Shown: positions 19,480 through 29,418, counted from the stretch's first letter. The stretch is DNA of 64,000 bases from Cupriavidus consociatus (GCF_017814975.1 NZ_JAGIQA010000006.1:124001-188000); one strand, 5' to 3'. A program made the numbers and translations. The notes: generated from the sequence alone by a model not told the origin.

Positions 19480-22323
19480 TCAGCGTGCCCCGTCGGCCGG
19501 CTGGCTGCCCAGGCCAAGTTCGCGGTCGCGCACGCGCGCCACCGCCTCGTCGCGGCTGCCCACGTCGAGCTTGCGGAAAATGTTGCGCAGGTGCCATTTC
19601 ACCGTCTCCGGCGACAGGCCCAGCGTGCGCGCGATCTTCTTGTTCGGCAGCGCCTGGCCGAGCAGGCGCACCACGTCGGCCTCGCGCTCGCTCAGTTCCT
19701 CGGTGCGGCCCTCTGCCGGTCCCGCGGGCACTGCGCCGGTTGCCGCCGCGCCGGCCGGTTCCCGCTGCGGTAAGGCCTGCTGCAGCCGCTCGATGTAGAA
19801 CGCCAGCACCGGATCGAGCCCGGGCGTGCCGGCGATGTCGTCGATCTGCCGCATCGACCCGGGAAAGGCGTCGATCAGGCTGCGCATCAGCCCGAGCCGG
19901 TGCCCGCGGCGAAGGCCTTCGAGCGCATGCTCGCGCGCCGCGACAGGTTCGCCGCGGCGCGTGGCAACCACCGCGGCCAGCATGTGCAGCTGCGCCACGT
20001 GGCGCTGCCAGCCGCGCGTCTCGCAGTAGGCAATCAGCGGCGCCAGCCGCGTCCAGGCCGCGCGCAGGTCGTCATGCGCCAGGCTGGCCATCACGTGGGC
20101 CCGCTCGGTCACCATGTGGATCGCGTCGAGGAAGCCGCGCGGCGCATGGCGGTGGCGCGCGGCAATGGCATCGAGCCGCGCCAGCACCGCTTCGGCCGTG
20201 GCAATGTCGCCGCTGGCCACGTGCAGGCGGACCTGGTTGGACAGGCTCTGGGCAACCAGCCGGTCCAGCCGCTGCTGCGTGCCATAGTCTTCCAGCCGAT
20301 CCAGCTGGGCGAAGGCATCGAGCCGGTGGCCGATGATCCAGTGCGCCGCGGCCAGCACGGTATGCACGCGCAGCACGGAATCGGGGATCGACACGCGCTC
20401 CATCACGTCGACGCGGTCTTCGAGCAGCTTGCGCGCGGCGTCCAGGTCGTTGTGCTCGTACAGCACTTCGCCCAGCAGCGCGGCGGCAAAGTACTCCGGC
20501 TCGGCGCCGGCGCCGCCGTGCCCCACCTGCTCGACTTCGCGCAGCACGTCGCGGCTGATGCGCTCGACCTGCGTCATGTTGCCTTCCATCGCATGGCTGA
20601 ACCCGATCAGGCAGCGGCCGTTGAGCATGCCGCTGGCGGTGCCCAGCAGCGGCACGCCGTCGACCAGCAGGGGCGGCGCGGAGACCTGGAGCGCGCGCGC
20701 GCGCTCATAGTCGCCCAGGTGCATGTACAGCAGCGACAGCAGGTTGTTGCGCGAGCCCATGTAGAAGGGCGTGGTGTCTGCCGGCGCGGCTTCCACCTCG
20801 GGCAGCAAGGCCAGCGCGCCGGCGGTGTCGTCGCGCAGCAGCACCAGGCCGAAGCGCAGCAGCGCGAGCCGGTAGCGCAGCGAGGTGCTGTCGGGCCCGG
20901 ATCCGATATCGGCTTCGAGCCGGTCGGCCGCCGCCGCGCAGCCGTCGAGGTCGCGCGTGAACATCTGCATGCGCAGCGCCAGCAGCCGCAGGCCCGGACG
21001 TGCCTCGACCTCGCTGGCGGGCAGCAGGCGTAGCAGACCCAGCGCCTTGCGCACTTCGCCGCGCGCGATCAGCGTGTCGGCATAGCGCTCCACCAGTTCG
21101 GCGGCGGTGCCTGCATCGCCGGCGAGCACGGCGTGGCGGACGGCCTCGGCCAGCATCCGGTGGTCGCGGAACCAGCGCCAGGCGGCGCCGTGGATGGCGC
21201 GCTGCTGCGCTTCACCGCGCGCGCGGAAGCGCTCGGCCAGGGTCTCGCGCAGCAGCGGGTGCAGGCGGTACCAGGCTTCGCGCTCGGGACCGGGCGTGGG
21301 GGTGATGAAGAGGTTCTCCTGCTCCAGCCGCGTCAGCAGGGCCAGCACCTCGTGCTCGCCCATCGCCTGTTCGCCCAGCGCCTGGCACAGCGATGCGGTA
21401 AAGCGCTCGCACGCGGCCGCGCGCACCAGCAGCTCGGCTTCGTCGGGTGCCAGCCGCGACAGGACTTCGCGCTCGAAATATTCGGCGAAGGCACCGGCGT
21501 CCTGCACATTGGCCTGCACCAGGCCGCTGGCGAAGGTCAGGCCGCTGGCGCTGGCCTTCTTGCGTTTCCAGTGCGCGGCGAACAGCTGCAGCCCGGCGAC
21601 CCAGCCGTCGGCCAGCTCGTGCAGCAGGCGCGCATCACGCGCGCTGATCTCGCCCAGCTGGGTCCGCAGGAAGTGCTGCGATTCGGCCAGCGTGAAGCGC
21701 AGATCGCGCTGATCCAGTTCCAGCAGCTGGCCCTGGTCGCGCAGGCGCCCCAGCGACAGCGGCAGCGCCGCGCGTGTGGCGAGCACCAGGTGGAAGTTGG
21801 GCGGGGCGTAGTCGAGCAGCCATTGCAGCGGCTGCAGCACGCGGGAAGAGCCCAGATGCTGCGCGTCGTCGAGCACCAGCGTCACTTCGCGCGAATGCGC
21901 CCCGATGCCGCGCACCAGCGCCACGATGGCGCGCTCCACGGCTTCGTCGTCGGTGCCGCGCTCGGCCAGCAGCACGGCCTCGCGCGTGATGTCGGGACTG
22001 ATTTCGGCCAGGCAGGCAAGCATGCGGTCGAGCCAGCGCTGGCGCTCGTTGTCGGCGGGTTCCAGCGCCAGCGCGGCCATGTCGAAGCTCAGCGCCAGCA
22101 GGTCAAGGCGCCAGGCGCTCAGCAGCGCGGTCTTGCCGTAGCCGGCCGGCCCTTGCAGCACGATGCAGCGCCGGCGGCGCGCCTCGGTCAGCTGCGTCAG
22201 CAGCCGTTCGCGCGCGACCACGCGCGCGGCGCTGCGCAGCGATGCCGGGCGCGACGGCGGCGAGGGCAGCGTGGTCGACTGGCTGCCGGGTGGCGACGGA
22301 GGGTTGGCTGGCGAGTGGGGCAT
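19480..22323 (-). CDS. MalT-type ATP-dependent LuxR transcriptional regulator
   Basis: A very large regulator, 947 residues from the ATG at 22321-22323 (a longer frame to 22512 adds a non-conserved stretch). A Walker A motif GPAGYGKT lies at 58-65, with the Walker B-like [11 protein letters not shown] near residue 165, then a winged-helix region, a long run of TPR-like helices, and a C-terminal LuxR helix-turn-helix ([20 protein letters not shown] and [17 protein letters not shown]). This is the MalT/STAND architecture: ligand and ATP binding trigger oligomerisation and activation. It lies immediately upstream of the acyl-CoA module in the same direction, its probable target. The inducer is unknown. 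Confidence 0.9.
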   Translation of the reverse strand: MPHSPANPPSPPGSQSTTLPSPPSRPASLRSAARVVARERLLTQLTEARRRRCIVLQGPAGYGKTALLSAWRLDLLALSFDMAALALEPADNERQRWLDRMLACLAEISPDITREAVLLAERGTDDEAVERAIVALVRGIGAHSREVTLVLDDAQHLGSSRVLQPLQWLLDYAPPNFHLVLATRAALPLSLGRLRDQGQLLELDQRDLRFTLAESQHFLRTQLGEISARDARLLHELADGWVAGLQLFAAHWKRKKASASGLTFASGLVQANVQDAGAFAEYFEREVLSRLAPDEAELLVRAAACERFTASLCQALGEQAMGEHEVLALLTRLEQENLFITPTPGPEREAWYRLHPLLRETLAERFRARGEAQQRAIHGAAWRWFRDHRMLAEAVRHAVLAGDAGTAAELVERYADTLIARGEVRKALGLLRLLPASEVEARPGLRLLALRMQMFTRDLDGCAAAADRLEADIGSGPDSTSLRYRLALLRFGLVLLRDDTAGALALLPEVEAAPADTTPFYMGSRNNLLSLLYMHLGDYERARALQVSAPPLLVDGVPLLGTASGMLNGRCLIGFSHAMEGNMTQVERISRDVLREVEQVGHGGAGAEPEYFAAALLGEVLYEHNDLDAARKLLEDRVDVMERVSIPDSVLRVHTVLAAAHWIIGHRLDAFAQLDRLEDYGTQQRLDRLVAQSLSNQVRLHVASGDIATAEAVLARLDAIAARHRHAPRGFLDAIHMVTERAHVMASLAHDDLRAAWTRLAPLIAYCETRGWQRHVAQLHMLAAVVATRRGEPVAAREHALEGLRRGHRLGLMRSLIDAFPGSMRQIDDIAGTPGLDPVLAFYIERLQQALPQREPAGAAATGAVPAGPAEGRTEELSEREADVVRLLGQALPNKKIARTLGLSPETVKWHLRNIFRKLDVGSRDEAVARVRDRELGLGSQPADGAR

Positions 22324-22565
22324 CGGTGCGGCGGAATCAGCAAGCCTGTGCGAGCCATGCAAGGCGGCGCTGGCTCGCAGGCGCCAGGCCTCCGGCCCCG
22401 GCGGGACAAGAGGCGGTTGTTGCCGCGATTGTAATGGCAGAAACCACGGCCCGGCGAGACCGCCCCGGTACAGACATCGGCATGCCCGGTGCCGTGTCAG
22501 CGTCATGTGCATGCCCGGGCGCAGTCAGCACATGCGCCACCCGAGCAGGTGGGTGAGGGCTTGCG

Positions 22566-23546
22566 CTATTCGGCGGTGGCGCCGCTGGTCTTGATCATGC
22601 GCGCGATCACCGGCTCGGTGGCATCAAATTCGCGCCGGAATTCGGCCGGGCTGTTGCCGACCGGTTCCATGGCCAGCGCGTCCAGACGCGTGCGCATGCC
22701 GGGCGAGACAATCGACGCGCGCGCTTCCGTTTCCAGCCGCGACAGGATCGCCGCCGGCGTGCCAGAGCGCACGAACAGGCCGAACCACGCCGGCGAGCGC
22801 AGCTCGTGCTCCTTGAGCCCGGCCTCGGCCATGGTCGGCACCTCGGGCAGTTCCTTGATGCGCTGCTCGCCCATCACGGCCAGCGGGCGTATGCGGCCGC
22901 TCTTGAAATGCGGTCCCAGCGTGGTCATCGAGCCGATCACCCACGACACATTGCCGGCGATCATGTCCTGCACCATGGGCGCCTCGCCCTTGTAGGCGAC
23001 GTGCGCCATGTCGAGGTTGCGGGTCTGGTTCAGGTGCGAGCCCACCAGGTGCGGAAAGGTGCCGACGCCATACGAGCCGTAGCTGACCTTGCCCTTGTTC
23101 TTCGCGGCCCAGTCGAGCAGCTCCTGCACGCTCTTGACCGGCACGTCCCGGCTGACGGCCAGCACGATCTTGCCGACGCACAGCTCGGTGATAAAGGACA
23201 GGTCGCGGCGAACGTCGTACTGCACATTGCGGTACAGGTGCGGCGTGTTGATCAGCGGCGACGAGTGGCTGAGCAGCATCGTATAGCCGTCAGGCGCGCC
23301 GCGCGTAATGGCCTGCACCGCGATCACGCCGGCGCCGCCGGGCTTGTTGTCGACGATGACGGTCTGTCCCAGGCGCTTGCCCATGTCTTCGGCCAGCGCG
23401 CGCGCCAGCGTGTCGGTGGCGCCGCCGGGCGGCCCCGGGACCACCAGCGTGATCGGGCGCGACGGATAGGTTTGCGCGCCGCATGCGGCGCTCCAGGCGC
23501 TACAGGCGATCAGGGCGAATGCAATCAGGGAGGTCTTGCTGCGCAT
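22566..23546 (-). CDS. Bug-family tripartite tricarboxylate transporter substrate-binding protein
   Basis: A periplasmic solute-binding protein of 326 residues, of the family hugely expanded in Bordetella and Cupriavidus. The signal peptide covers about residues 1-24 (ending WSAACGAQ). The family start YPSRPITLVVPGPPGGATD, then VDNKPGGAGVIA and DGYTMLL, are typical. No membrane subunits (TctA/TctB) lie nearby, so it is an orphan receptor. Its neighbours, an acyl-CoA ligase and the acyl-CoA module, suggest a carboxylate ligand, but this is inference. Confidence 0.92.
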   Translation of the reverse strand: MRSKTSLIAFALIACSAWSAACGAQTYPSRPITLVVPGPPGGATDTLARALAEDMGKRLGQTVIVDNKPGGAGVIAVQAITRGAPDGYTMLLSHSSPLINTPHLYRNVQYDVRRDLSFITELCVGKIVLAVSRDVPVKSVQELLDWAAKNKGKVSYGSYGVGTFPHLVGSHLNQTRNLDMAHVAYKGEAPMVQDMIAGNVSWVIGSMTTLGPHFKSGRIRPLAVMGEQRIKELPEVPTMAEAGLKEHELRSPAWFGLFVRSGTPAAILSRLETEARASIVSPGMRTRLDALAMEPVGNSPAEFRREFDATEPVIARMIKTSGATAE

Positions 23547-23672
23547 GTCGTTTGCCTCGGTGGATCAACGGTGTGGGAATGGCGAGATACGACCAAGGTA
23601 GCGGATGGGAGGGGGTGGCCCCCCCCACCGGAACGGGCGGGGTGGGATAGTCCTATCAGTGTCTACCCTAGA

Positions 23673-23708
23673 CCGCTGCCGCTGCCGCTGCCGCTGCCGC
23701 TGCCGCTG
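23673..23708. repeat. Six tandem copies of CCGCTG
   Basis: A perfect hexanucleotide microsatellite of 36 bases. On the plus strand it would encode repeated Pro-Leu and leads directly into the decayed coiled-coil frame. Such tracts can vary in copy number by slippage. Confidence 0.9.
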
Positions 23709-24061
23709 CTGAGCGAACTCAGGGAAGAGGTGCGCGCGCTCAGCCGCCGTGCCCGCAGGCTGGCACTGGCGCAGGCCAGCGCCGAAGCGAACGATACTGA
23801 AGGTGCCTGCCATGCCCGCCTCGCGACGCTGTTCGAGCGCTGGATCGAAGATCGCGCTGGCCGGTCGCAGGTAGTGTGGGGGAGGCACAGTGGCGCAGCG
23901 TCGGCGCGGGCGTCCCGTGCCAGACGCGCGAGCATCAGTGCGCGTCGTGCAAGACCCGCTGGACGCAGCATCGCAGTGCGGCGGACCCATTCACCGTCTG
24001 GACCTTCAGCGGCCACGGCCGCACCGCGTGCGTGGCCGCGCAGGATGTGAAAATGGCCTGA
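23706..24061 (+). pseudogene. Possible frameshifted H-NS-like gene
   Basis: One plus frame reads LLSELREEVRALSRRARRLA and continues as an amphipathic helix to about 23866. A different frame then reads VWTFSGHGRTACVAA before a stop at 24059-24061, resembling the W-x-G-x-G-R-x-P-x-W DNA-binding motif ending H-NS-family proteins (also FSGHGRT). An N-terminal oligomerising helix and a C-terminal DNA-binding motif in the right order but different frames suggest a decayed H-NS paralogue. The expected Pro and Trp after GR are missing. Tentative: the match is short and the reading could be chance in GC-rich DNA. Confidence 0.35.
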
Positions 24062-24118
24062 GACGGCTGCCCGGAGGACGGCGCCGGTCCGGCCTATTCG
24101 CCCCGAGGCCACCGACGC

Positions 24119-25672
24119 TCAGTTCACCGCGCGTGCCTTGCCTTGCCAGTGCGGCGCGCGCAGGTCCCGCTTGAGGATCTTGCCGGCGCCGGACAGCGGC
24201 AGCGCCTGGCGGAACTCCACGCTCTTCGGGCATTTATAGCCGGCGATATGCGCCCGGCAATGCTCGCGGATCTCGTCTTCCGTCGCCTGCGCGCCAGCCT
24301 TCAGCACCACCACGGCATGCACGGCCTCGCCCCATTTCTCGTGCGGCACGCCGATCACCGCGCTCATCGCCACCGCGGGATGGCGGCCGATGACGTTCTC
24401 GACCTCAGCCGAATAGACGTTCTCGCCGCCGCTGACGATCATGTCCTTGATGCGGTCGACGATAAAGATGTAGCCCTGCTGGTTCATGTACGCGCCGTCG
24501 CCGGTATGCAGCCAGCCGTCGCGCAGCGCGCGGGCGGTGTCTTCGGGGCGGTTCCAGTAGCCGGGTGTGACGCCGCCGCTGCGCACCAGGATCTCGCCGA
24601 CGGTGCCGCGGGGGACTTCGTTGCCGTCGGCGTCGGCGATCTTCACCTCGATGCCGATGCCGGCGCAGCCCGCCGACAGATGCAGCCCCTGCGCGCGCGC
24701 CGCGCTGCCATGGTTGCCGGGCGGGTTGGTGGTGACGATCATCGATTCGGTCATGCCGTACGAGTGCGCAAACTCGACGCCGGGCAGCTTCTCCATGGCC
24801 TGTTCCAGCACTGCTGCGCTGATTGGCGACGCGCCGTAGCCCAGCCGCTGGACGCTGCCGAGATCGCACCTGTCGAAGTCGGGGTGATGGATCAGCATCT
24901 GGATGGTGGTCGGCACCATGCCCAGCTCGGTGATGCGTTCGCGCTCGATGGTTTCCAGCACCTCGCGTGCTTCGAACGACGGCAGGATGACGTGGGTCTC
25001 GCCCGCGATGAACTGCATCAGCACGCGCGCGATCGCGGCGATATGGAAGAAGGGGTTGGTATGCAGCACGCGGCCCCCCTTCAGCGGCGGGGTGTCGGCC
25101 ATGCGCTGCAGGGTGCCGCACCATAGCGAGCCGTGGGTCTGCATGACGCCCTTGGGAAAGCCCGTGGTGCCGCCGGTGTACATGACGATGGCGAGGTCGT
25201 CGCCGCCGCGCTGCGCATCCGGCACCGGCGAGGCCTCGTCGATCATCCGCTCATAGGACAGCATGCCGGCGGGCGCTTCGCCGTCGCCGGCATGGATCAG
25301 CACCGGCTCGCGCCGCGCCGCGGCGCGAATGCCGTCGGCCATTGGCAGGAACTGGTCGTCGACCAGCAGGATGCCGGTGTCGCAGTCATCGAGCGAATAG
25401 ACCACCTCCGGCACGCTCCAGCGCACGTTGACCGGGTTGAGCACGCCACCGCCCCACCACGCGGCCATGGCGAACTCGAGGTAGCGGTCCGAGTTCTGTG
25501 CCAGGATCCCGACGCGGTCGTTGGGCCGCATGCCGAGCGCCTGCAGCGCGCCGGCCAGGCGCGCGACGCGCTCACAGAACTCGCGGTAGCTGCGGCGCCG
25601 GCCGCGGAAGATGGTGACGATCTCGTCCGGCTGCTGTTGCAGCGAACGGTGCAGGGTTCGGGTCAGGTACAC
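24119..25672 (-). CDS. AMP-forming acyl-CoA synthetase
   Basis: Activates a carboxylic acid to its CoA thioester via an acyl-adenylate. The 517-residue product has the adenylate-forming motifs MYTGGTTGFPKGVMQTH (P-loop), YGMTES, GWLHTGDGAY and the C-terminal catalytic Lys region LPLSGAGKILKRDLR. The GTG at 25670-25672 is preferred because GGAG lies about eight bases before it; an ATG at 25714 adds 14 residues. Resembles medium/long-chain or aryl acyl-CoA ligases (FadD3/DmdB-like); substrate not assigned. It is divergent from the IclR gene across about 200 bases and downstream neighbours are the Bug receptor and acyl-CoA module. Confidence 0.88.
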   Translation of the reverse strand: MYLTRTLHRSLQQQPDEIVTIFRGRRRSYREFCERVARLAGALQALGMRPNDRVGILAQNSDRYLEFAMAAWWGGGVLNPVNVRWSVPEVVYSLDDCDTGILLVDDQFLPMADGIRAAARREPVLIHAGDGEAPAGMLSYERMIDEASPVPDAQRGGDDLAIVMYTGGTTGFPKGVMQTHGSLWCGTLQRMADTPPLKGGRVLHTNPFFHIAAIARVLMQFIAGETHVILPSFEAREVLETIERERITELGMVPTTIQMLIHHPDFDRCDLGSVQRLGYGASPISAAVLEQAMEKLPGVEFAHSYGMTESMIVTTNPPGNHGSAARAQGLHLSAGCAGIGIEVKIADADGNEVPRGTVGEILVRSGGVTPGYWNRPEDTARALRDGWLHTGDGAYMNQQGYIFIVDRIKDMIVSGGENVYSAEVENVIGRHPAVAMSAVIGVPHEKWGEAVHAVVVLKAGAQATEDEIREHCRAHIAGYKCPKSVEFRQALPLSGAGKILKRDLRAPHWQGKARAVN

Positions 25673-25874
25673 CGTTGTCTCCGTTCTTGCTTTCTTGACG
25701 TTGGGCCGGCGCATGGTCAGGCCGGATTGGCTGTATTGTGCGACGCCCGGCGATTATGGAATTCGGATCTGCCGAAGGCAGGGTTTGCCGGGCGGAAGCG
25801 CGCGCGGCCCCGCTGCTGGCGCCGGCCGCTACAATCCGCGATGGGACATTTCTGAATACAGGTAAGAAGACTCG

Positions 25875-26633
25875 ATGACATACATCGTTGACGCGGTGGA
25901 CGAGGCGCTGGGCCTGCTGATGCTGGTGGCCGAGCATCCTTCGCTGGGGGTGACCGAACTGGCCCGCCGCGCGGGGCTGACCAAGGCGCGCGCCTTCCGC
26001 CTGCTGGCCACGCTGGAGCATCGCGGCATGATCGCGCGCGAGCCTGCGGCCGCGGTCTACAAGCTCAGCTACAACGCCTTGCTGGTGGGCAATGCCGCGC
26101 GCGACCAGTTCGACCTGGTCAAGGTGGTGGCGCCGCGGCTGGCGGCGATCGGCGCGGCCTGCGGCGAGAACGTGATCGTGCGCGTGCGCGACGGGCTGGA
26201 ATCGGTCTGCGTGGCGCGGCACGAGTCGTCGCAATCGGTGCGCGTGCATACCGAGGTGGGCAACCGGAGGCCACTGCATGTGGGGGCGTCAGGCAAGTTG
26301 CTGCTGGCGTTCGCAGCGCCCGAGGTGATCGACGCCGTGGCGGCGCACAGCCTGGAGCGCTTTACCGAGCGCACCATCGTCACGACCGAGCAGTTGCGCG
26401 AGGAGCTTGCCGCGATCCGTGCCGCCGGGCACGCCGTGTCGCTGGGCGAGCGCGATGCCGACGCGGTGTCGGCGGCGGCGCCGTTGCGCGACCACGGCGG
26501 AGCGGTGGTGGCATCGCTGAGCATTGCCAGCCCGGCCAGCCGGACCACGCCCGAGGCACTGGACCGGCATGTCGCGATGGTGGTGGAAGAGGCCGCTGCG
26601 CTGTCGCGAGCGTTGGGGTATGCGGGCGGCTGA
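25875..26633 (+). CDS. IclR-family transcriptional regulator
   Basis: A 252-residue regulator. The N-terminal winged helix covers about residues 5-65 (LGVTELARRAGLTKARAFRLLATLEHRGMI), and the C-terminal IclR effector domain shows VGNRRPLHVGASGKLLLAF and the closing GGAVVASLSIASPASR. Such proteins commonly control adjacent catabolic or transport operons and respond to small aromatic or carboxylic ligands. It is divergent from the acyl-CoA ligase and 150 bases upstream of the peptide-type ABC operon, whose start carries an IclR-type palindrome. Regulation of either neighbour is possible; the operator position favours the transporter. Confidence 0.93.
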   Translation: MTYIVDAVDEALGLLMLVAEHPSLGVTELARRAGLTKARAFRLLATLEHRGMIAREPAAAVYKLSYNALLVGNAARDQFDLVKVVAPRLAAIGAACGENVIVRVRDGLESVCVARHESSQSVRVHTEVGNRRPLHVGASGKLLLAFAAPEVIDAVAAHSLERFTERTIVTTEQLREELAAIRAAGHAVSLGERDADAVSAAAPLRDHGGAVVASLSIASPASRTTPEALDRHVAMVVEEAAALSRALGYAGG

Positions 26634-26664
26634 CGCCGCGATCGCGTAACAATTTTCAATTATG

Positions 26665-26687
26665 AGCGGCGCTTCGGCGCCGCTTTT
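26665..26687 (+). terminator. Rho-independent terminator after the IclR gene
   Basis: AGCGGCGC (26665-26672) and GCGCCGCT (26677-26684) form a perfect eight-base stem capped by a stable TTCG tetraloop, followed by TTT. It isolates the regulator from the transporter operon. Confidence 0.85.
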
Positions 26688-26756
26688 CGTTTGTCCTGAT
26701 TTTTTATTTTTCCGGGTAAACCCTCGTTACTGCTCTCACGCTGATGTTTTATTCTT

Positions 26757-26790
26757 CGATACATCGTATCGATAAATGAAACAATGTTTC
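26757..26790 (+). promoter_or_regulatory. IclR-type operator overlapping the transporter start codon
   Basis: Two adjacent palindromes: CGATAC-ATC-GTATCG (26757-26771) and GAAAC-AAT-GTTTC (26778-26790). The second, with its flanks AAATGAAACAATGTTTC, closely matches the GAAAC-N3-GTTTC core bound by IclR-family members such as KdgR (known consensus, from memory). It includes the ATG at 26784, so bound repressor would block initiation. The region is strikingly AT-rich. The adjacent IclR gene at 25875-26633 is the natural candidate. Confidence 0.65.
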
Positions 26791-28418
26791 GATCAACGAG
26801 ATTTCCCCATGCCACGCTGGCGATTGTCTTGGCCCTGTCCGCAGTTGCAGCGGCAAGCCGCCCGACGCATGCCGCCGACCTGCGCATCGGCTACAAGGCC
26901 GAGGTCAGCGCTGCCGATCCGCACGTGCTCGACGCCGCTGGCCGCAACCTCTGGGGCCACGTGTACGAAACCCTGGTCGGCCTCGACAACGCCTTGCGCC
27001 CGGTGCCGCTGCTCGCCACCAGCTGGCGCCAGCTGGACGACCACAGCTGGGAGTTCCTGCTGCGCCCCGGCGTGAAGTTCAGTAATGGCGCCTCGTTCAG
27101 CGCCGAGGACGCGCGCTATTCGATCGAGCGCGCGCGCAAGCTGCCCGGCGCGCGTACCTTCCGCACCTACCTGAAGTCGATCGAGACGGTCGAGGCCACT
27201 GGCCCGCTGACGCTGCGCGTGCGCACCCGCACGCCTAATCCGGTGCTGCCGCAACACATCGGCATGGTGGCGATGCTGCCGCACGGGCTGGGGCAGGGCC
27301 TGCGCGAGGCGGACTTCGCCCATGGCCCGGCGAGCATCGGCACCGGCCCGTATCGTCTGGTGGCATGGGAGCACGGCCAGCAGCTGACGCTGGCGCGCAA
27401 CCCCGGCTACTGGGGCGGCGCGCAGCCGTGGGAGCGCGTGGTGTTCCAGTTCATCCCCAAGGAGCCGGCGCGGGCGTCGGCGCTGCTGTCGGGGCTGGTT
27501 GACGTGATCGATGCCTCGTCGGCCAGCATTGCCGAAGCCTTCGCGCGCACCAATGGCCGCATCCGCACGGTGTCGGCGACGTCGTACATGCTCAACTACC
27601 TGCAGCTTGACCAGGGGCGGGCGGTGTCGCCCTACGTGCAGGATGCCGCCGGCCGGCCACTGCCCGTCAACCCGCTGCGCGATGTGCGCGTGCGCCAGGC
27701 CATCAGCCTCGCAATCGACCGCGACCTGATCGCAGCGCGCGTCACCAAAGGGGATTCTGTGCCCGCCGGGCAGATGGTGCCGGCAGGCTTCTTCGGCTTT
27801 GCGCCGGGCGTTCCCGCGCCGCGCGCCGATGCCGCGGAAGTGCGCCGGCTGCTCATCGCGGCCGGCTATCCCGACGGCTTCCGCCTGACGCTGCATTGCC
27901 CGAGCGACCGCTACCTGAACGACGCCAAGACCTGCGAGGCGGTGGGCCAGATGCTGACCCGCACCGGCATCCGCACCGAGGTGCGCACGTTGCCGTACTC
28001 GGTCTATATCACCCGTGCCACCTCGGGCGGCGAGGGCGGCAAGCCTGAGTTCAGCGTCTTCCTGCTCGGCATCGGGGCGGTCAGCGGCGATTCGCTCGAG
28101 CCGCTGGTCGCGGTGGCGCACAGGCAGGACAAGCCCGCCGGCCTGGGGGCGAACAACCGCAGCGGCTATGCCAATCCCGCACTGGACGCGCTGGTCGAAA
28201 CCTCCATGCGCACCATGGCGCCGGCGCAGCGCGAGCAGTTGCAGCGCCGTGCCGCCGAGATGCTGGCCGCCGACACCGGCATCGTGCCGCTGCACCACCT
28301 GCGCGCCGCCTGGGCCTACCGCGCCGGGCTGGTGGTGCAGCCGCGCGCTGACGGCTTTACCTACGCCGCCAATATCCGCCCCGCAGCGCCGGCAGCGGCC
28401 GCTGCGGCACAACCCTGA
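26784..28418 (+). CDS. Peptide-type ABC transporter substrate-binding protein (SBP family 5)
   Basis: A periplasmic binding protein of 544 residues in the dipeptide/oligopeptide/nickel family. The signal peptide runs to about residue 30 (SRPTHA-ADLRIG). Family features include LRIGYKAEVSAADPHVLD, the GTGPYRLVAWEHGQQLTLARNPGYW signature region and RDVRVRQAISLAIDRD. It is the first gene of a five-gene dpp-like operon. There is no obvious ribosome site before ATG 26784, and the operator palindrome covers this start, so translation may depend on a leaderless or weakly initiated mRNA. The ligand is not predictable; the amidohydrolase gene downstream hints at formylated amino acids or related amides. 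Confidence 0.9.
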   Translation: MFRSTRFPHATLAIVLALSAVAAASRPTHAADLRIGYKAEVSAADPHVLDAAGRNLWGHVYETLVGLDNALRPVPLLATSWRQLDDHSWEFLLRPGVKFSNGASFSAEDARYSIERARKLPGARTFRTYLKSIETVEATGPLTLRVRTRTPNPVLPQHIGMVAMLPHGLGQGLREADFAHGPASIGTGPYRLVAWEHGQQLTLARNPGYWGGAQPWERVVFQFIPKEPARASALLSGLVDVIDASSASIAEAFARTNGRIRTVSATSYMLNYLQLDQGRAVSPYVQDAAGRPLPVNPLRDVRVRQAISLAIDRDLIAARVTKGDSVPAGQMVPAGFFGFAPGVPAPRADAAEVRRLLIAAGYPDGFRLTLHCPSDRYLNDAKTCEAVGQMLTRTGIRTEVRTLPYSVYITRATSGGEGGKPEFSVFLLGIGAVSGDSLEPLVAVAHRQDKPAGLGANNRSGYANPALDALVETSMRTMAPAQREQLQRRAAEMLAADTGIVPLHHLRAAWAYRAGLVVQPRADGFTYAANIRPAAPAAAAAAQP

Positions 28419-28446
28419 CGATTCACCGCCTTCCGTCCTGATCGCT

Positions 28447-29418
28447 ATGCTCGAAACCCTGTTGAAGCGGCTGCTGCAAAGTCTCGTCGTGCTGTGGCTG
28501 ATGTCGGTGCTGACCTTCTGCGCGGTCAACCTGATCGGCGACCCGGTCCACCTGCTGGTCAGCCCCACCGCCACCGAGCAGGAAATCGCCGACGCGCGCC
28601 ACGCGCTCGGGCTGGACCTGCCGGTGCCGCAGCAATACCTGCGCTTCATGCGGGGCGCGCTGCGCGGCGACCTGGGCGAATCCTTCATCTACAACCGTCC
28701 CGCGATCGAGCTGATCGTCAGCCGCGTGCCGGCCACGCTGGAGCTGGCCGTGACCGCGCTGCTGCTGTCGCTGGGCATCGGCATCCCGATGGGCGTGTTC
28801 GCCGGGCTCAGGCCGGACAGCCGGCTGGCGCGCGCGCTGATGGCGGCCTCGCTGGGCGGCGTGATCATGCCGACGTTCTGGGTCGGCATGATCGGCATCC
28901 TGGTGTTCTCGGTGAACCTGGGCTGGCTGCCATCGGGCGGACGCGGTCCGGTCACCAATGTGCTCGGCATGCCGCTGTCGGTGACCAGTTGGGAAGGCAT
29001 CCGCTTCCTGCTGCTGCCGGCGCTGACGCTGTCGCTGTTCAAGATCTCGCTGGTGGCGCGGCTGGCCGAGGCCGGCACGCGCGACGTGGCGGGGCAGGAG
29101 TACATCAAGTTTGCGCGTGCCAAGGGCGTGGGCGGGTCGCGGCTGGTGCTGCGCCACGTGGTGCCCAATGTGCTGATCCCGATCGTCACCGTGGTCGGGC
29201 TGGAATTCGGCCACCTGATCGCTTTCTCTGTGGTGACCGAGTCGGTGTTCTCGTGGCCGGGCATGGGCAAGCTGATCATCGATTCGGTGCTGGCGCTGGA
29301 CCGCCCGGTGGTGGTGGCTTACCTGCTGGTCACGCTGGTGCTGTTCGTGGTGCTGAACCTGGTGGTCGACCTGCTCTACGTGGTGCTCGATCCGCGGCTG
29401 CGCCACAAGGCGGGCTGA
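28447..29418 (+). CDS. Dpp-type ABC transporter permease (DppB-like)
   Basis: Integral membrane permease of 323 residues, starting MLETLLKRLLQSLVVLWL at ATG 28447 (28 bases after the binding protein). Six hydrophobic segments are visible, and the EAA loop reads AGQEYIKFARAKGVGGSRLVLRHV, the conserved contact with the ATPases. It ends DLLYVVLDPRLRHKAG, typical of DppB. Longer frames starting at 28015 overlap the binding protein and were rejected. Pairs with the DppC-like permease that follows. Confidence 0.93.
   Translation: MLETLLKRLLQSLVVLWLMSVLTFCAVNLIGDPVHLLVSPTATEQEIADARHALGLDLPVPQQYLRFMRGALRGDLGESFIYNRPAIELIVSRVPATLELAVTALLLSLGIGIPMGVFAGLRPDSRLARALMAASLGGVIMPTFWVGMIGILVFSVNLGWLPSGGRGPVTNVLGMPLSVTSWEGIRFLLLPALTLSLFKISLVARLAEAGTRDVAGQEYIKFARAKGVGGSRLVLRHVVPNVLIPIVTVVGLEFGHLIAFSVVTESVFSWPGMGKLIIDSVLALDRPVVVAYLLVTLVLFVVLNLVVDLLYVVLDPRLRHKAG

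Larger units (their letters stand above)
23547..24118. other. 572-base gap with a hexanucleotide repeat and a decayed frame
   Basis: No intact gene fits this gap. It holds a poly-G run near 23610-23630, six perfect tandem copies of CCGCTG (23673-23708), and a possible frameshifted H-NS-like gene listed separately (23706-24061). Confidence 0.6.

Noticed and set aside
22324..22512. N-terminal extension of the MalT-type regulator
   Set aside because: The 63 additional residues are Arg/Pro/Ala-rich without conservation pattern, and the ATG at 22321-22323 gives a normal start before the ATPase domain.
23673..23708. CRISPR-like array
   Set aside because: The repeats are six-base tandem units without spacers; no array with regular repeats and spacers occurs in the window.
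26793..28688. 631-codon minus-strand frame over the ABC binding-protein gene
   Set aside because: Antisense to a convincing SBP family 5 gene; no motif or ribosome site.
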